In this document: positions 15,819 through 24,348 of the stretch, piece after piece
How the letters are laid out: the number at the start of each line of letters is the position of its first letter
Position numbering within the stretch: the stretch's first letter is position 1
Assembly: GCA_038203875.1 (NCBI GenBank)
Contig: JBBRDN010000038.1
Coordinates: 1-25,865 of the forward strand
Reading direction: 5' to 3'
DNA from: CANJSG01 sp038203875
Lineage (GTDB): Bacteria; Verrucomicrobiota; Verrucomicrobiia; Limisphaerales; CANJSG01
DNA: 25,865 nucleotides
Notes under the pieces: generated by a model
What the model was told of the DNA's origin: nothing
The model's input: only the letters and a program-made list of their open reading frames with translations
Database searches by the model: none
Translations under genes and position numbers: made by a program

Positions 15819-17143
15819 TTCCAGATGAGATGGGCGAGGAAAAGGACCCCGAGACCGTAGGCGAGCGGCGTGACTTCACGGCCCCGGCCGCAGCCAAGCA
15901 TGAAGCCGACATAGACCACGAACCCGACCGCCATGCCTTCCGCGATGCTGAAACCGAGCGGCATCAGCAGCATGATCAGGACTGCCGGAACCGCCTTGGC
16001 GAAGTCGCGCAGATCCAGCTCGGCGATGCTTTGCATCATGAAGATGCCGACGATGACCAGAGCCGGGGCGGTTGCCGCGGCAGGGATGATCGCAATCAAC
16101 GGATTGAAGAACAGCGCAAGTAGGAAGCACGCGGCCGTGGTGATTGCGGTGAGTCCGGTGCGACCGCCCGCTTCGACACCCGCGGCGGATTCGATGTAGC
16201 TTGTGACCGTCGATGTTCCGAGCGTGGAACCCACCATCGCGGCCGTCGCATCGGCCGTGAGGGCGCGACCGATCCTGGGGAGGTTGCCATTTGCATCGAG
16301 CAGGCCGGCGCGTTGGCAGACACCGATGAGCGTTCCCATGTTGTCGAACAGGTCCACGAAGAGCAGCGCAAACACGACCGGAAGACACACGCGCCAGTTC
16401 TGCCAGAAGTAGCCGAAGTCCAGTTGGAAGAACGTAGGCGCCAGCGACGCCGGAGCCGCGACGAGCGACGCCGGCAATGAGGTCATCGCCGTTTCCACGC
16501 CATCGGCGCCTTTCGTCTTCAGGAAAAAACCGGCCGCCGTCAGTGCCAGAACGCCAAGGATGATTGCTCCCGGAACCTTCCTCGCGACCAGCACAGCCGT
16601 GAGGATGAGCCCCACCAGAACCAGCAACGGGCCTGGTTGCCCAAAATCGCCCAGCGTCACGAAGGTGGCCGGGTTCGCCACGATCACGCCGCCGTTCTTC
16701 AATCCGATGAACGCGATGAACAGACCGATGCCGCAGGTGATCGCGAGCTTCAGCTCACGCGGAATCGCCTCGATCAGGCGGCGCCTGATGCCGGTGATGG
16801 ACAGGACGAAGAAGATGGCGCCGCTATAGAAGACGAGCCCGAGCGCGGCCTGCCACGGGATCTTCATTGCCCCGCAGACGGTGAAGGCGAAGAAGGCGTT
16901 GATGCCCATCCCGGGCGCGAGGGCGATGGGATAGTTCGTCATCAACGCCATCAGGACCGTCATCAGGGCCGAGGCGAGAGCGGTCGCGGTGATGAGCGCG
17001 CCCTTGTCCATTCCGCTGGCGCTCAGGATTCCGGGATTCACCGCGAGGATGTAGGCCATCGCGGCGAACGTCGTCAGGCCGGCGACGAGCTCCTTGCGGA
17101 CGGTGGTTCCGTGGGCGTTCAGTTGGAAGAGGCGTTCCAGCAT
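15815..17143 (-). CDS. NCS2 family purine permease, AzgA-like
   Basis: A 442-residue inner-membrane nucleobase transporter of the AzgA branch of NCS2, which imports adenine, guanine and hypoxanthine with protons. The start at 17143 gives the family N-terminus MLERLFQLNAHGTTVRKEL; a longer frame to 17314 adds unrelated sequence. Family signatures are AGLTTFAAMAYILAVNPGIL, ALAPGMGINAFFAFTVCG, LKLAITCGIGLFIAFIGLKNGG, LFVDLFDNMGTLIGVCQRAG and GTSTVTSYIESAAGVEAGGRTGL, with 12-14 hydrophobic segments. It lies 23 bases after the CocE-type gene and overlaps the following nucleosidase gene by four bases. Its place among nucleoside-cleaving enzymes suggests it imports the bases they release. Confidence 0.95.
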   Translation of the reverse strand: MLERLFQLNAHGTTVRKELVAGLTTFAAMAYILAVNPGILSASGMDKGALITATALASALMTVLMALMTNYPIALAPGMGINAFFAFTVCGAMKIPWQAALGLVFYSGAIFFVLSITGIRRRLIEAIPRELKLAITCGIGLFIAFIGLKNGGVIVANPATFVTLGDFGQPGPLLVLVGLILTAVLVARKVPGAIILGVLALTAAGFFLKTKGADGVETAMTSLPASLVAAPASLAPTFFQLDFGYFWQNWRVCLPVVFALLFVDLFDNMGTLIGVCQRAGLLDANGNLPRIGRALTADATAAMVGSTLGTSTVTSYIESAAGVEAGGRTGLTAITTAACFLLALFFNPLIAIIPAAATAPALVIVGIFMMQSIAELDLRDFAKAVPAVLIMLLMPLGFSIAEGMAVGFVVYVGFMLGCGRGREVTPLAYGLGVLFLAHLIWK

Positions 17144-17166
17144 GATGGGGGGTGGAGTGGATGCGT

Positions 17167-19053
17167 TCAGGGACTTGGCAGGACACGGACGGAAAGGGAC
17201 GAAGGCGCGGCGGCGGACCGGTAGACGCGTTGCGTGGCCTTGCGGAAATCCTCCGGCTTCGCCTGCGGGATGGTCACGAAGATCTGGGGATTGCGGTCGA
17301 CGAGCGGAAACCAAGAGCTCTGCACGTGGATTACGACGCGGTGTCCGCGACGGAAGGTGTGGAAGACATCGGGGATGGTGAACTCGATCTTCGTCTGTTT
17401 TCCGGACTCCATCGCCTCAGGTTTCTCGAAGCTGTTGCGGAACTTCCCGCGCATCACGTCGCCTCGGACGAGCTGCTGGTAGCCGCCCATCTTCACGTTC
17501 GCCGGATTCGGAGTCGGATCGGGGAAGTCGCCCGAGTAGGCATCGACCAGTTTGATCACCCAGTCGGAGTCGGTCCCGGTGGTCGAGACGTGAAGCGTGG
17601 CCTTCAGCGGACCGGCCATGGTGAGGTCCTCCGTCAGCGGCTCGGTCTCGTAGACGAGCACGTCCGTCCGGCTCGCGGCGAGCCGCTGGTCTTCGAGCGG
17701 GTAGTGACGCGGATAGCTCGTCGACATCTCCGCAGTGTAGGGAACCGGTTTCGCCGGATCGCTGACGTATTCATCGAAGGCCTCGCCGGTCGACGTCGGC
17801 GGTGCGAAAGCCATCTTGCCCTTCGCCTGAAAGTAGAGCGTCCGCTCCACTGATTTCTTAGGCGGCCAGGCATCGAAGCGTTTCCATTGAAGCGTGCCCA
17901 TCTCGAAGACCATGGCTTCTGGCAGCGCGAAATTCGTGTCGTCCTTCAGATAATGCCGGAAGAATGGAAGCTCGATCTTCTCGCGGTAGAACTCGGAGGT
18001 CTTCGCCTTGAAGTCGACGCTGCCGAGCTTGTCGCCAGGGCCTCGCCCCCAGGCACCGTGCGACCACGGACCCATCACAAGGAGGTTGGTGATGCCGGGG
18101 TTCAGCTTCTCCGTCCAACGGTAGGTCTCGAGCGCGCCGAACAGATCCTCGGCGTCGAACCACCCGCCCACGGTCAATACGGCGCAGCGGACGTTCTTCA
18201 AGTGGGGCCGGATATTGCGGGCCTTCCAGTAGTCGTCGTAGGTGGGATGCGACAGGAACTCCTTCCATTCGGGAACCCGGCCTTTGAGATGTTTCGACTC
18301 CAACTCGGACAACGATCCCGCGCGCAGGAAGAAGTCGTAGCCATCGGGCGTGCCGAAGTTGAAAGGTTTCAAGTCCTCATGCAGCGGATCTTCGGCGCGT
18401 TGGGCGAATGTATGAAAGAATCCCACGTTCTGTGTGAGGTAGACGGCGCCGTTGTGGTGCATGTCGTCGCCGATGAACCAGTCGGTGATCGGCGCCTGCG
18501 GCGACGCGGCCTTGAGCGCGGGATGGCCGTCGATCATGCCCATGGACGTGTAGAAGCCGGGATAGGAGATGCCGAACATGCCGACACGGCCGTTGTTGTT
18601 AGGGATGTGCTTCACCAGCCAGTCGATCGTGTCCCAGGCGTCGCTGCTTTCATCGATGTCTTTCGGGCCGCTCTTGGCCGGATTGAACGGGCGCACGTGC
18701 ATGAAGACCCCCTCGGAGCCGTAGCGCCCGCGCACGTCCTGCGAGACGAGGATGAACTTGTCCTTGGCCAATGTGAGGAAGGAACCCGACGGATCGCCGA
18801 AATTCGCCGAGCCATAGGGCTTCAGCGCATAGGGCGTGCGCGTGAGCATGATCGGATACGGCTTCAGGTCGTCCTTCGGAGCATAGACGCGCGTCATGAG
18901 CTTCACGCCGTCGCGCATCGGGATCATGTGCTCGAACTTGGTGTAGTGCTCGGCGAACCACGCGGCGTTGTTCGTAGCTGATGCATCCGCGGCATGCAGG
19001 ACTGTCACGGGCGCGAGGAGAAGGGCGAGCAGGAGAAGGAGAACGGGCTTCAT
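17167..19053 (-). CDS. Exported CocE/NonD-family serine hydrolase (X-Pro peptidase S15-like)
   Basis: A 628-residue alpha/beta hydrolase of the CocE/NonD family, which contains cocaine esterase, glutaryl acylase and alpha-amino-acid ester hydrolases. Residues 1-22 are a signal peptide ending in HAA. The catalytic triad can be placed at Ser163 (GISYPG), Asp300 (GGWFD) and His332 (GPWSHG); the Ser-to-Asp and Asp-to-His spacings are close to those of alpha-amino-acid ester hydrolases. The C-terminal jelly-roll domain includes ASRTDVLVYETEPL and GHRVVIHVQSSWFP. The start at 19053 was chosen for the signal peptide. It lies in the middle of the purine operon (86 bases after adenosine deaminase, 23 before the permease), where its substrate, probably an ester or amide, is not evident. 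Confidence 0.93.
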   Translation of the reverse strand: MKPVLLLLLALLLAPVTVLHAADASATNNAAWFAEHYTKFEHMIPMRDGVKLMTRVYAPKDDLKPYPIMLTRTPYALKPYGSANFGDPSGSFLTLAKDKFILVSQDVRGRYGSEGVFMHVRPFNPAKSGPKDIDESSDAWDTIDWLVKHIPNNNGRVGMFGISYPGFYTSMGMIDGHPALKAASPQAPITDWFIGDDMHHNGAVYLTQNVGFFHTFAQRAEDPLHEDLKPFNFGTPDGYDFFLRAGSLSELESKHLKGRVPEWKEFLSHPTYDDYWKARNIRPHLKNVRCAVLTVGGWFDAEDLFGALETYRWTEKLNPGITNLLVMGPWSHGAWGRGPGDKLGSVDFKAKTSEFYREKIELPFFRHYLKDDTNFALPEAMVFEMGTLQWKRFDAWPPKKSVERTLYFQAKGKMAFAPPTSTGEAFDEYVSDPAKPVPYTAEMSTSYPRHYPLEDQRLAASRTDVLVYETEPLTEDLTMAGPLKATLHVSTTGTDSDWVIKLVDAYSGDFPDPTPNPANVKMGGYQQLVRGDVMRGKFRNSFEKPEAMESGKQTKIEFTIPDVFHTFRRGHRVVIHVQSSWFPLVDRNPQIFVTIPQAKPEDFRKATQRVYRSAAAPSSLSVRVLPSP

Positions 19054-19139
19054 GGGCCGAGGCTGACTTACTTCGGCGCCTCCGTGAAGCCCGCGGCGAT
19101 CTCCGAAAGCCGACTCGGCCGAGAGCAAAGCGGTCATGG

Positions 19140-20552
19140 TCAATGGACGATCCCCCAGCGCCGTTTGGCGAAGCCGTAGCTGATAGGCTTGGAATCCTGG
19201 AGCGCGGCGGCCCAGTTGGAACCGAGCCTGGTCTCGTAGGCTTTGATGTCGCGGTCGTAGTCGGCGATGAGCTTTTCCTTCAAGGCCGGTTCGGCGAAGG
19301 ACCACTTGAGCGAATTGCGGCCGCATTGGACAAGTTCGTCCCACGTGAGCGCGAACTCGGTCACGGCGGTCATGTATTCGTCGGTCATGTTCGAGTCCCA
19401 CATGCCGGAGTCGTCGGTCGAGAGCGCGACGGGAATGCCTGTGCGGAGCAGTTCCGCGAAATGGTGCTGGGAATAGTTGTCGACGTATTCGAGCAGCAGG
19501 TTGCTGACGAGGTTGATCTCCACCATGGCGATGCCGGAGCGGAGATGGAGCACGAGGTCTTCGTCGGTCAGGATGTTGTTGCCGTGGCCGAGTCGCGTCG
19601 CGCCGAGCAGCAGCGTGTCCCGCATGTGCGGGTTGGCCTCGTCCACTTCGCCCGCATGGATGGCGAGACCGATGCCGGAATGTTTGAGGCGCATCTTGCG
19701 GTAGGTTTCGAGGAAACGGCGCGGGTGGCCTTTGTCGTTGTCCTCGCGGCCGGCCATGTTGATGCCGACCCAGAGATCGCGGTGGCGGCTGACGAAATCG
19801 TAGGCCTGCTCGACCATCTTTTCGGCCACGGGCGTGAAGCGAAGCACCACGACCTGCCAGCGCATCTCGACGCCGGTGGCCTTGGCGTCCGCCTGTTCGA
19901 GACGGGACTTGAGGCGGCGATGAAGTTCGTCGGGATCGACCGCCGCGCCCTTCGCATCGAGGAGCCCGACGGGAATCGTCTGCGGCTCAATATAACGCAC
20001 GCCTTCGGCTCCGTAGCGCTTGGCCGTCTCGACCGTCATCTCCAGGAAGACGTCCACGCTGCGGCCCATCGCGCCGAGACGCGGCCATATCTCCTCGAAG
20101 AACTCGTTGCGGCCTTCGCCTGGGGCATCGAGGCGGAGCGAGTTGATGAACGCTTCGCGCTGCGTTGCGGAGAGGGTGTCGAGCGGGGTGAATTCGGCCT
20201 GGGCGCATGCAGGAAGCGTCTTCCAGGTGAACTCGGCGATGGTCTGGAACTTCCGCCAGGAGTTCGTTTCTTCAGGACATCCACCGGCTTTGAGGCGGGT
20301 GAAGAAGCGATTCCCGCCATTTCGCTTCGCATCGGGGGCGACGGCGAACAGATCCTCCATCCGCCAACTGCCGCCCGCGTGGTGGTGCAGGTCGCCGGCT
20401 TTGGGCATCGCGTAGAGGAAGCGGTAGAGTTCGGCCTTGGTGGCGTTCGTCTTGAACTGGTCGAAGCGCGCGGCGAACTCCGAGGCGGATGCGGAAAGCC
20501 GCAAAAAAGCACAGAGAGCGCAAAGGATAGGCAGCGCAAATCGGAGTTTCAT
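19140..20552 (-). CDS. Secreted adenosine deaminase, ADGF/ADA2-like
   Basis: A 470-residue adenosine deaminase that turns adenosine into inosine. Residues 1-23 are a signal peptide. Metal and catalytic residues are all visible: His56 and His58 (MPKAGDLHHHAGGS), His299 and Glu302 (IHAGE), His323 (RLGHGNN), Asp380 and Asp381 (LSTDDSGMW). Length and the MPK-G-LHxH motif resemble secreted ADA2/ADGF proteins and bacterial exported relatives more than the 330-residue cytoplasmic Add. An extra helical segment occupies about residues 70-160. Its ATG overlaps the NUP stop as ATGA (20549-20552), so the two are translationally coupled. It should act in the periplasm or outside, supplying inosine to the NUP protein. 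Confidence 0.95.
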   Translation of the reverse strand: MKLRFALPILCALCAFLRLSASASEFAARFDQFKTNATKAELYRFLYAMPKAGDLHHHAGGSWRMEDLFAVAPDAKRNGGNRFFTRLKAGGCPEETNSWRKFQTIAEFTWKTLPACAQAEFTPLDTLSATQREAFINSLRLDAPGEGRNEFFEEIWPRLGAMGRSVDVFLEMTVETAKRYGAEGVRYIEPQTIPVGLLDAKGAAVDPDELHRRLKSRLEQADAKATGVEMRWQVVVLRFTPVAEKMVEQAYDFVSRHRDLWVGINMAGREDNDKGHPRRFLETYRKMRLKHSGIGLAIHAGEVDEANPHMRDTLLLGATRLGHGNNILTDEDLVLHLRSGIAMVEINLVSNLLLEYVDNYSQHHFAELLRTGIPVALSTDDSGMWDSNMTDEYMTAVTEFALTWDELVQCGRNSLKWSFAEPALKEKLIADYDRDIKAYETRLGSNWAAALQDSKPISYGFAKRRWGIVH

Positions 20553-21583
20553 GGTTTTGGTGCTTCCTTCTCGAACGTGGCCCAGCCGTCGACCAGGGCG
20601 TTCACAACCTTGCTGCCGGCGAGCCAGGCGGATTCGAGGGCCGGTTCCATGCCGCTATATTCCTCGGTCATGCTTTCGGAAGACTTCTGGCCAGGCCTCG
20701 GCATGCAGTAGTTGCTGCCGGTGCGGAGGAAGAGCAGTCGCTGGAAATCCACTTTGCCCATCTTGGAAAGGCGCTCCATCGCGTTGCAGATGCCCTGATC
20801 CTCCATGTTGGTCATGACGAAGTCGCCTTCGCCCCCGGTGTAAAGCCTGGTCCAGTCGTTGGCCCACTTGGTCATCACCGTGCCATGCCAGTAGCGGCAG
20901 GAGCCTAGGCTCTCGCCAAGGATGACCTTGGGCGGCGCGGAACCCTTCTCGAAGCCTGTAAACTCGGCCCGGTGTTTCCTGGCCGCATCCGTTTCCGGAA
21001 TGGCGATGTCCTTGGTCAGAGAATAGGCCCAGCTCACGAGCGACGGGTTGAGCTTCCACGCCATCGGCTTGGGCGCCCAGGCGGCGTCCTTGGGAATCTC
21101 GTTCGGTTTCTTGCCGCCAATGGGGACGATGCCATAGGGCCATTCGGCGGGTGCTTCCCGCGAATCGATCTCGTAGGCGATGTCGCCATCGACGACCCAT
21201 CGCGCCCATGCGGCGCTGCCAACGGACGCGTTCTCGGGATCGACGCCCGCGATGCCGTTGACGAGCCAGTAGGTCTTGGAGAAATCAAACCGGGGATCGG
21301 CCATCAGCGCCATGACCTGCACGGCACTGCGGACGGTAGTGCCGGAGACGAACCCATAGACACCGGCTTTATTATAGCGCAGCTGTCGATCGACGCCGGG
21401 AACGACGATGGAATTGGTCAGTTTCGCGCGCTCGACCCAGAACTGGAATTCGCCCGGCTTGTCACCGGTATCGGCGCCGACTTCGAATGTCGCGACGACC
21501 ACCACCTTGGGGCGGATCATCTGGGCGGCGTCCGAGGCGCCGAAACCGAGAAGGAGTAAAATGATGGACGAGAGGAGTCTCAT
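20549..21583 (-). CDS. NUP-family (purine nucleoside permease) exported phosphorylase-fold protein
   Basis: A 344-residue member of the NUP family, named after a fungal nucleoside permease. Here the only hydrophobic segment is an N-terminal signal peptide (MRLLSSIILLLLGFGASDAA), so it is a soluble exported protein. It matches the nucleoside phosphorylase fold: VNGIAGVDPE (108-117) corresponds to FAGIAGG of MtnN, TNMEDQG with Glu261 to the DMES motif, and LRTGSNY with Asn291 to the catalytic Asp position. Asn at that place is what mammalian PNP uses for 6-oxopurines, so inosine/guanosine cleavage is a reasonable guess. The start at 21583 is preferred to 21673. It is the first operon gene and overlaps the deaminase gene by four bases. 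Confidence 0.9.
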   Translation of the reverse strand: MRLLSSIILLLLGFGASDAAQMIRPKVVVVATFEVGADTGDKPGEFQFWVERAKLTNSIVVPGVDRQLRYNKAGVYGFVSGTTVRSAVQVMALMADPRFDFSKTYWLVNGIAGVDPENASVGSAAWARWVVDGDIAYEIDSREAPAEWPYGIVPIGGKKPNEIPKDAAWAPKPMAWKLNPSLVSWAYSLTKDIAIPETDAARKHRAEFTGFEKGSAPPKVILGESLGSCRYWHGTVMTKWANDWTRLYTGGEGDFVMTNMEDQGICNAMERLSKMGKVDFQRLLFLRTGSNYCMPRPGQKSSESMTEEYSGMEPALESAWLAGSKVVNALVDGWATFEKEAPKP

Positions 21584-21630
21584 TGAAACTGAACGGTCCC
21601 GGTGGGTGAACGGACGACGGACGCGGTCAA

Positions 21631-21668
21631 AGAAAAACCGGGCGGCGGACGAAAGTCTCGCCGCCCGG
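21631..21668 (-). terminator. Strong rho-independent terminator after the TonB-dependent receptor
   Basis: On the minus strand a 10-bp GC-only stem (CCGGGCGGCG at 21668-21659, pairing with CGCCGCCCGG at 21647-21638) is followed directly by TTTTTCT (21637-21631). The loop holds a further GAC/GTC pairing around GAAA. This is a classic intrinsic terminator, 18 bases after the receptor stop, separating the receptor from the NUP gene. Confidence 0.9.
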
Positions 21669-21686
21669 CTCAAACCACAGGAGGAA

Positions 21687-24104
21687 TCAGAACTTGAACG
21701 TGACCGTGCCTTCGGCGCGGAACGGCAGGTCGGCGACGATAGACTCGTTGCCGTAGACGTTGTTCGGCGCGCTCCAGTTCTTCTCGTCGGTGACGTTGAG
21801 AAGCGCGATCTTCGCGTCGAACTTCTTCGACTTGTAGAAGAGCGTCAGGTCAAGGGTGTATTGCATCGGGATGACGAGCGTTCCCGTGTTGTTGTTGTTG
21901 ATCTCGCTGGTCAGGACGACGTTCGCGGAGGCACCGAAGCCCTTGTAGATCTTGTAGGACGCGAGGACGTTCATCAGGTGCTCGGGAACACCCTGGCGCT
22001 GGTAGGTCCCGGGATAGGTCAGGCTGAAGAACCGGTCCTGGAACGGAGTGAGGCTCGTATTGCCGACGTCAAAGAGATCACCCGAATTCTGGGCGTGGAC
22101 CTTGGAGTCGGTGTAGGAATAGCCAAACGTCATGTAGAAGTTCCGCGTCGGCTGGTAGTTGGCCTCGAACTCGACGCCCCGGGTCTCGAACTCGGAAATG
22201 GCGCGGGTCTGCGAGTTCACGTTGCCTCGGGTCTGCTGATAGACCGCAAAGTTCAGGAACAGCTTGCCCTCCATGAGGCTCGACTTGGCGCCCAGCTCGA
22301 ACAATTCGGCCTGCGTGCGCAGGCTTCCCATCGCGAAATCATTGGCCCCGCCCGTCGTGTAGCCGCCGCCGTTGCCGACAGCGCCGGCACCGTTTTGGCT
22401 CCAGTTGTAGCTGAAGTAAGTCGAGACGGTGGGGGTGAGCTTGTAGATGGCGCTGGCGTTGGCGCTGGGCAGTCCGAACGTGACGCTGTCGCCACGGAGG
22501 AATCCGGCGGGATCCTTGTAGTCGAGGTCGACGAAGTCGATCCGACCGCCGCCGAGGATCGAGAACTTGTCGGTGATCCGCCAGTCGTGCTGGTAGTAGG
22601 GCCCGACGAAGAGCGACTTGGATTCGCCGGAATCGCCGTTGTCCGGAGTGTAGAAACGTCCGGGCCATCCCGGGACGGGCACGCTGGTGAACGGGTTCGG
22701 GAAGTTCACCGAGTTGTAGAGGTTGATGAAGTTGTGATCCTTCGTCAGATCCCAGGCGTTGGCCGGCTCGGAAAAGAAGTCGTTGTAGGCCTTGACCTGC
22801 TGGTAGCGGATATCGAGTCCGGTGTTGATCTGGTGGCTGTCGAGGTTGAAGCGGAACTCGGTGCGGTTCTCGATGCTCCAGCTCGGATTGATGATCTCGG
22901 AGTAATAGTAGGACGAGAATGTCTCGCGATCGACGAAGCGGAACAACGTGTTGTTGCCGATGTCGAGCTTGGGCGTCGCATGGAAAGTCTGGACGAGCTG
23001 GGCGTTGTAGCTGAAGCCCTCGGAGTTGTCGCCGGGGCGCAGCAGGCGCTGGCTGCGGTCGATCTGGACCTTGGGCCCGAGCGCGATGCGGTTGACGGCC
23101 GGAAACCCGGAAGTGACCCAACGCGAGTTCTGCGGATCGGAGATCGGAGCGGGTGCACCGCCGACCACGTTGATGTTTCCGAAGGTGATCGGATTACCCG
23201 CTCCGTCACGGTAGCCAAGGAAGGCGCCGCCGGAGAAATCCTGAGCGGGATTGTTGTTCACGCCGGTTTGGTAGGTTCCGTTGTCGATCAACTCCTGGGT
23301 GACACGGTTGATGCCGAAATTCTCGGTGTATCTGGCCCAGAAGAACTCCGTGTTGAAGAACGCCTCATATCGCTCGCTGGGATTCCACTGGAGGGCTCCG
23401 TAGATCGCCTGGGTCTTCTTGAAGCCGTCGGAGTAGTAGCTACCCGAGTCCTCACCCGAATAGCTGACGCGGTAGGCGGCTTTCTTGCCCGGAAGCGGCC
23501 CGCCGAAGTCGGCTGACCAGCGGTAGGTGTCCCACATGCCGACCGTGCCGGAGACGTCGCCGTGGAACTCGTCGAAGAACGGGCGTTTGGTGATGAGGTC
23601 GACGTAGCCGCCGACATACTGGGAGGGGCCGTAGACCGCGGTGGCCGGGCCTTTGACGATGTTGACGGACTCGACGGAGTTAAAATTGACCGGCAGACCG
23701 TTGCCGTTGCTTGTCAGGCCGAGGCGCATACCGTTGACGAAGGTGTCGCCGATCTGCGTGCGGATGTCGGGCGTGGTGGGCGCGCCGAAGTTCGACCGCG
23801 TGTAGGAACTGGAGGTGAGCTTCGAGAAGTCGCGAACGTCCTGGATGCTGATGGCGTCGAGCTGTTCACGGGAAATGATCGTGACGTTGCGCGGCGTCTC
23901 GAGGATCGACCGGTCAGTGCCGTAGACCGAGTTGAAGGGACGGGCCGTCGGGACGACCTGCTCCTCCAGCGGCACGCCTTCGACGATGATACGATCGAGT
24001 TTCGTGACCTCGCTGCCGGCAGGCGGGGTGTTCGTCTGGGCAAGGAGCGGCGTCGCCACGCCGAGGGAGGCGAGCGAGACGGAAAACAGTTTCCGGGTTT
24101 TCAT
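21687..24104 (-). CDS. TonB-dependent outer-membrane receptor
   Basis: An 805-residue outer-membrane transporter. Residues 1-22 are a signal peptide (ending PLLAQ). A plug domain follows (about 50-170; RSILETPRNVTIISREQLDA, VESVNIVKGPATAVYGPSQYVGGYVDLITKRP) and then a 22-strand type beta-barrel rich in alternating aromatic residues, ending in TVTFKF with the terminal Phe needed for outer-membrane insertion. The plug is of the siderophore-receptor style, but such similarity does not fix the ligand. The start at 24104 is chosen for the signal peptide; the frame extends to 24368. It is upstream of the purine operon but separated by a terminator, and divergent from adenine deaminase, so a nucleoside or nucleobase ligand is an inference from context. 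Confidence 0.95.
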   Translation of the reverse strand: MKTRKLFSVSLASLGVATPLLAQTNTPPAGSEVTKLDRIIVEGVPLEEQVVPTARPFNSVYGTDRSILETPRNVTIISREQLDAISIQDVRDFSKLTSSSYTRSNFGAPTTPDIRTQIGDTFVNGMRLGLTSNGNGLPVNFNSVESVNIVKGPATAVYGPSQYVGGYVDLITKRPFFDEFHGDVSGTVGMWDTYRWSADFGGPLPGKKAAYRVSYSGEDSGSYYSDGFKKTQAIYGALQWNPSERYEAFFNTEFFWARYTENFGINRVTQELIDNGTYQTGVNNNPAQDFSGGAFLGYRDGAGNPITFGNINVVGGAPAPISDPQNSRWVTSGFPAVNRIALGPKVQIDRSQRLLRPGDNSEGFSYNAQLVQTFHATPKLDIGNNTLFRFVDRETFSSYYYSEIINPSWSIENRTEFRFNLDSHQINTGLDIRYQQVKAYNDFFSEPANAWDLTKDHNFINLYNSVNFPNPFTSVPVPGWPGRFYTPDNGDSGESKSLFVGPYYQHDWRITDKFSILGGGRIDFVDLDYKDPAGFLRGDSVTFGLPSANASAIYKLTPTVSTYFSYNWSQNGAGAVGNGGGYTTGGANDFAMGSLRTQAELFELGAKSSLMEGKLFLNFAVYQQTRGNVNSQTRAISEFETRGVEFEANYQPTRNFYMTFGYSYTDSKVHAQNSGDLFDVGNTSLTPFQDRFFSLTYPGTYQRQGVPEHLMNVLASYKIYKGFGASANVVLTSEINNNNTGTLVIPMQYTLDLTLFYKSKKFDAKIALLNVTDEKNWSAPNNVYGNESIVADLPFRAEGTVTFKF

Positions 24105-24348
24105 TTTGTGCAGTCGGTCCAAAAAGGAACAGGTGTGGTTGGTTGGAAATGAAACACGGCCGCGACCTAGGACATCTTCGAAGCCGTATCCGCAGTCGAG
24201 CAGGGTCCATTCCACCAAGTCAACCCCGGCCGTTCCAGCCCACCCGACGCAGGGCATATCGTCGGGATGCGCGCGCCTTCGAGGCGGTTGGTCGAGCAAA
24301 TCGAACTCCCCGACTCCTCCGGCTCGACAAGTCGGTTGAACAGGCGTG

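Noticed and set aside
19114..19123. Perfect 10-base palindrome CTCGGCCGAG between adenosine deaminase and the CocE-type gene
   Set aside because: Too short and lacking a T-run to be a terminator, and such palindromes are expected by chance in GC-rich DNA.
18981..20711. A 576-codon plus-strand frame opposite adenosine deaminase
   Set aside because: Antisense shadow: no recognisable domain, and all catalytic motifs of adenosine deaminase are on the minus strand.
21408..23516. A 702-codon open frame on the plus strand opposite the TonB-dependent receptor
   Set aside because: Its translation is dominated by Val, Glu, Asp, Gly and Arg without domain motifs, and the opposite strand encodes a full receptor with signal peptide and terminal Phe. 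High GC leaves antisense frames open.
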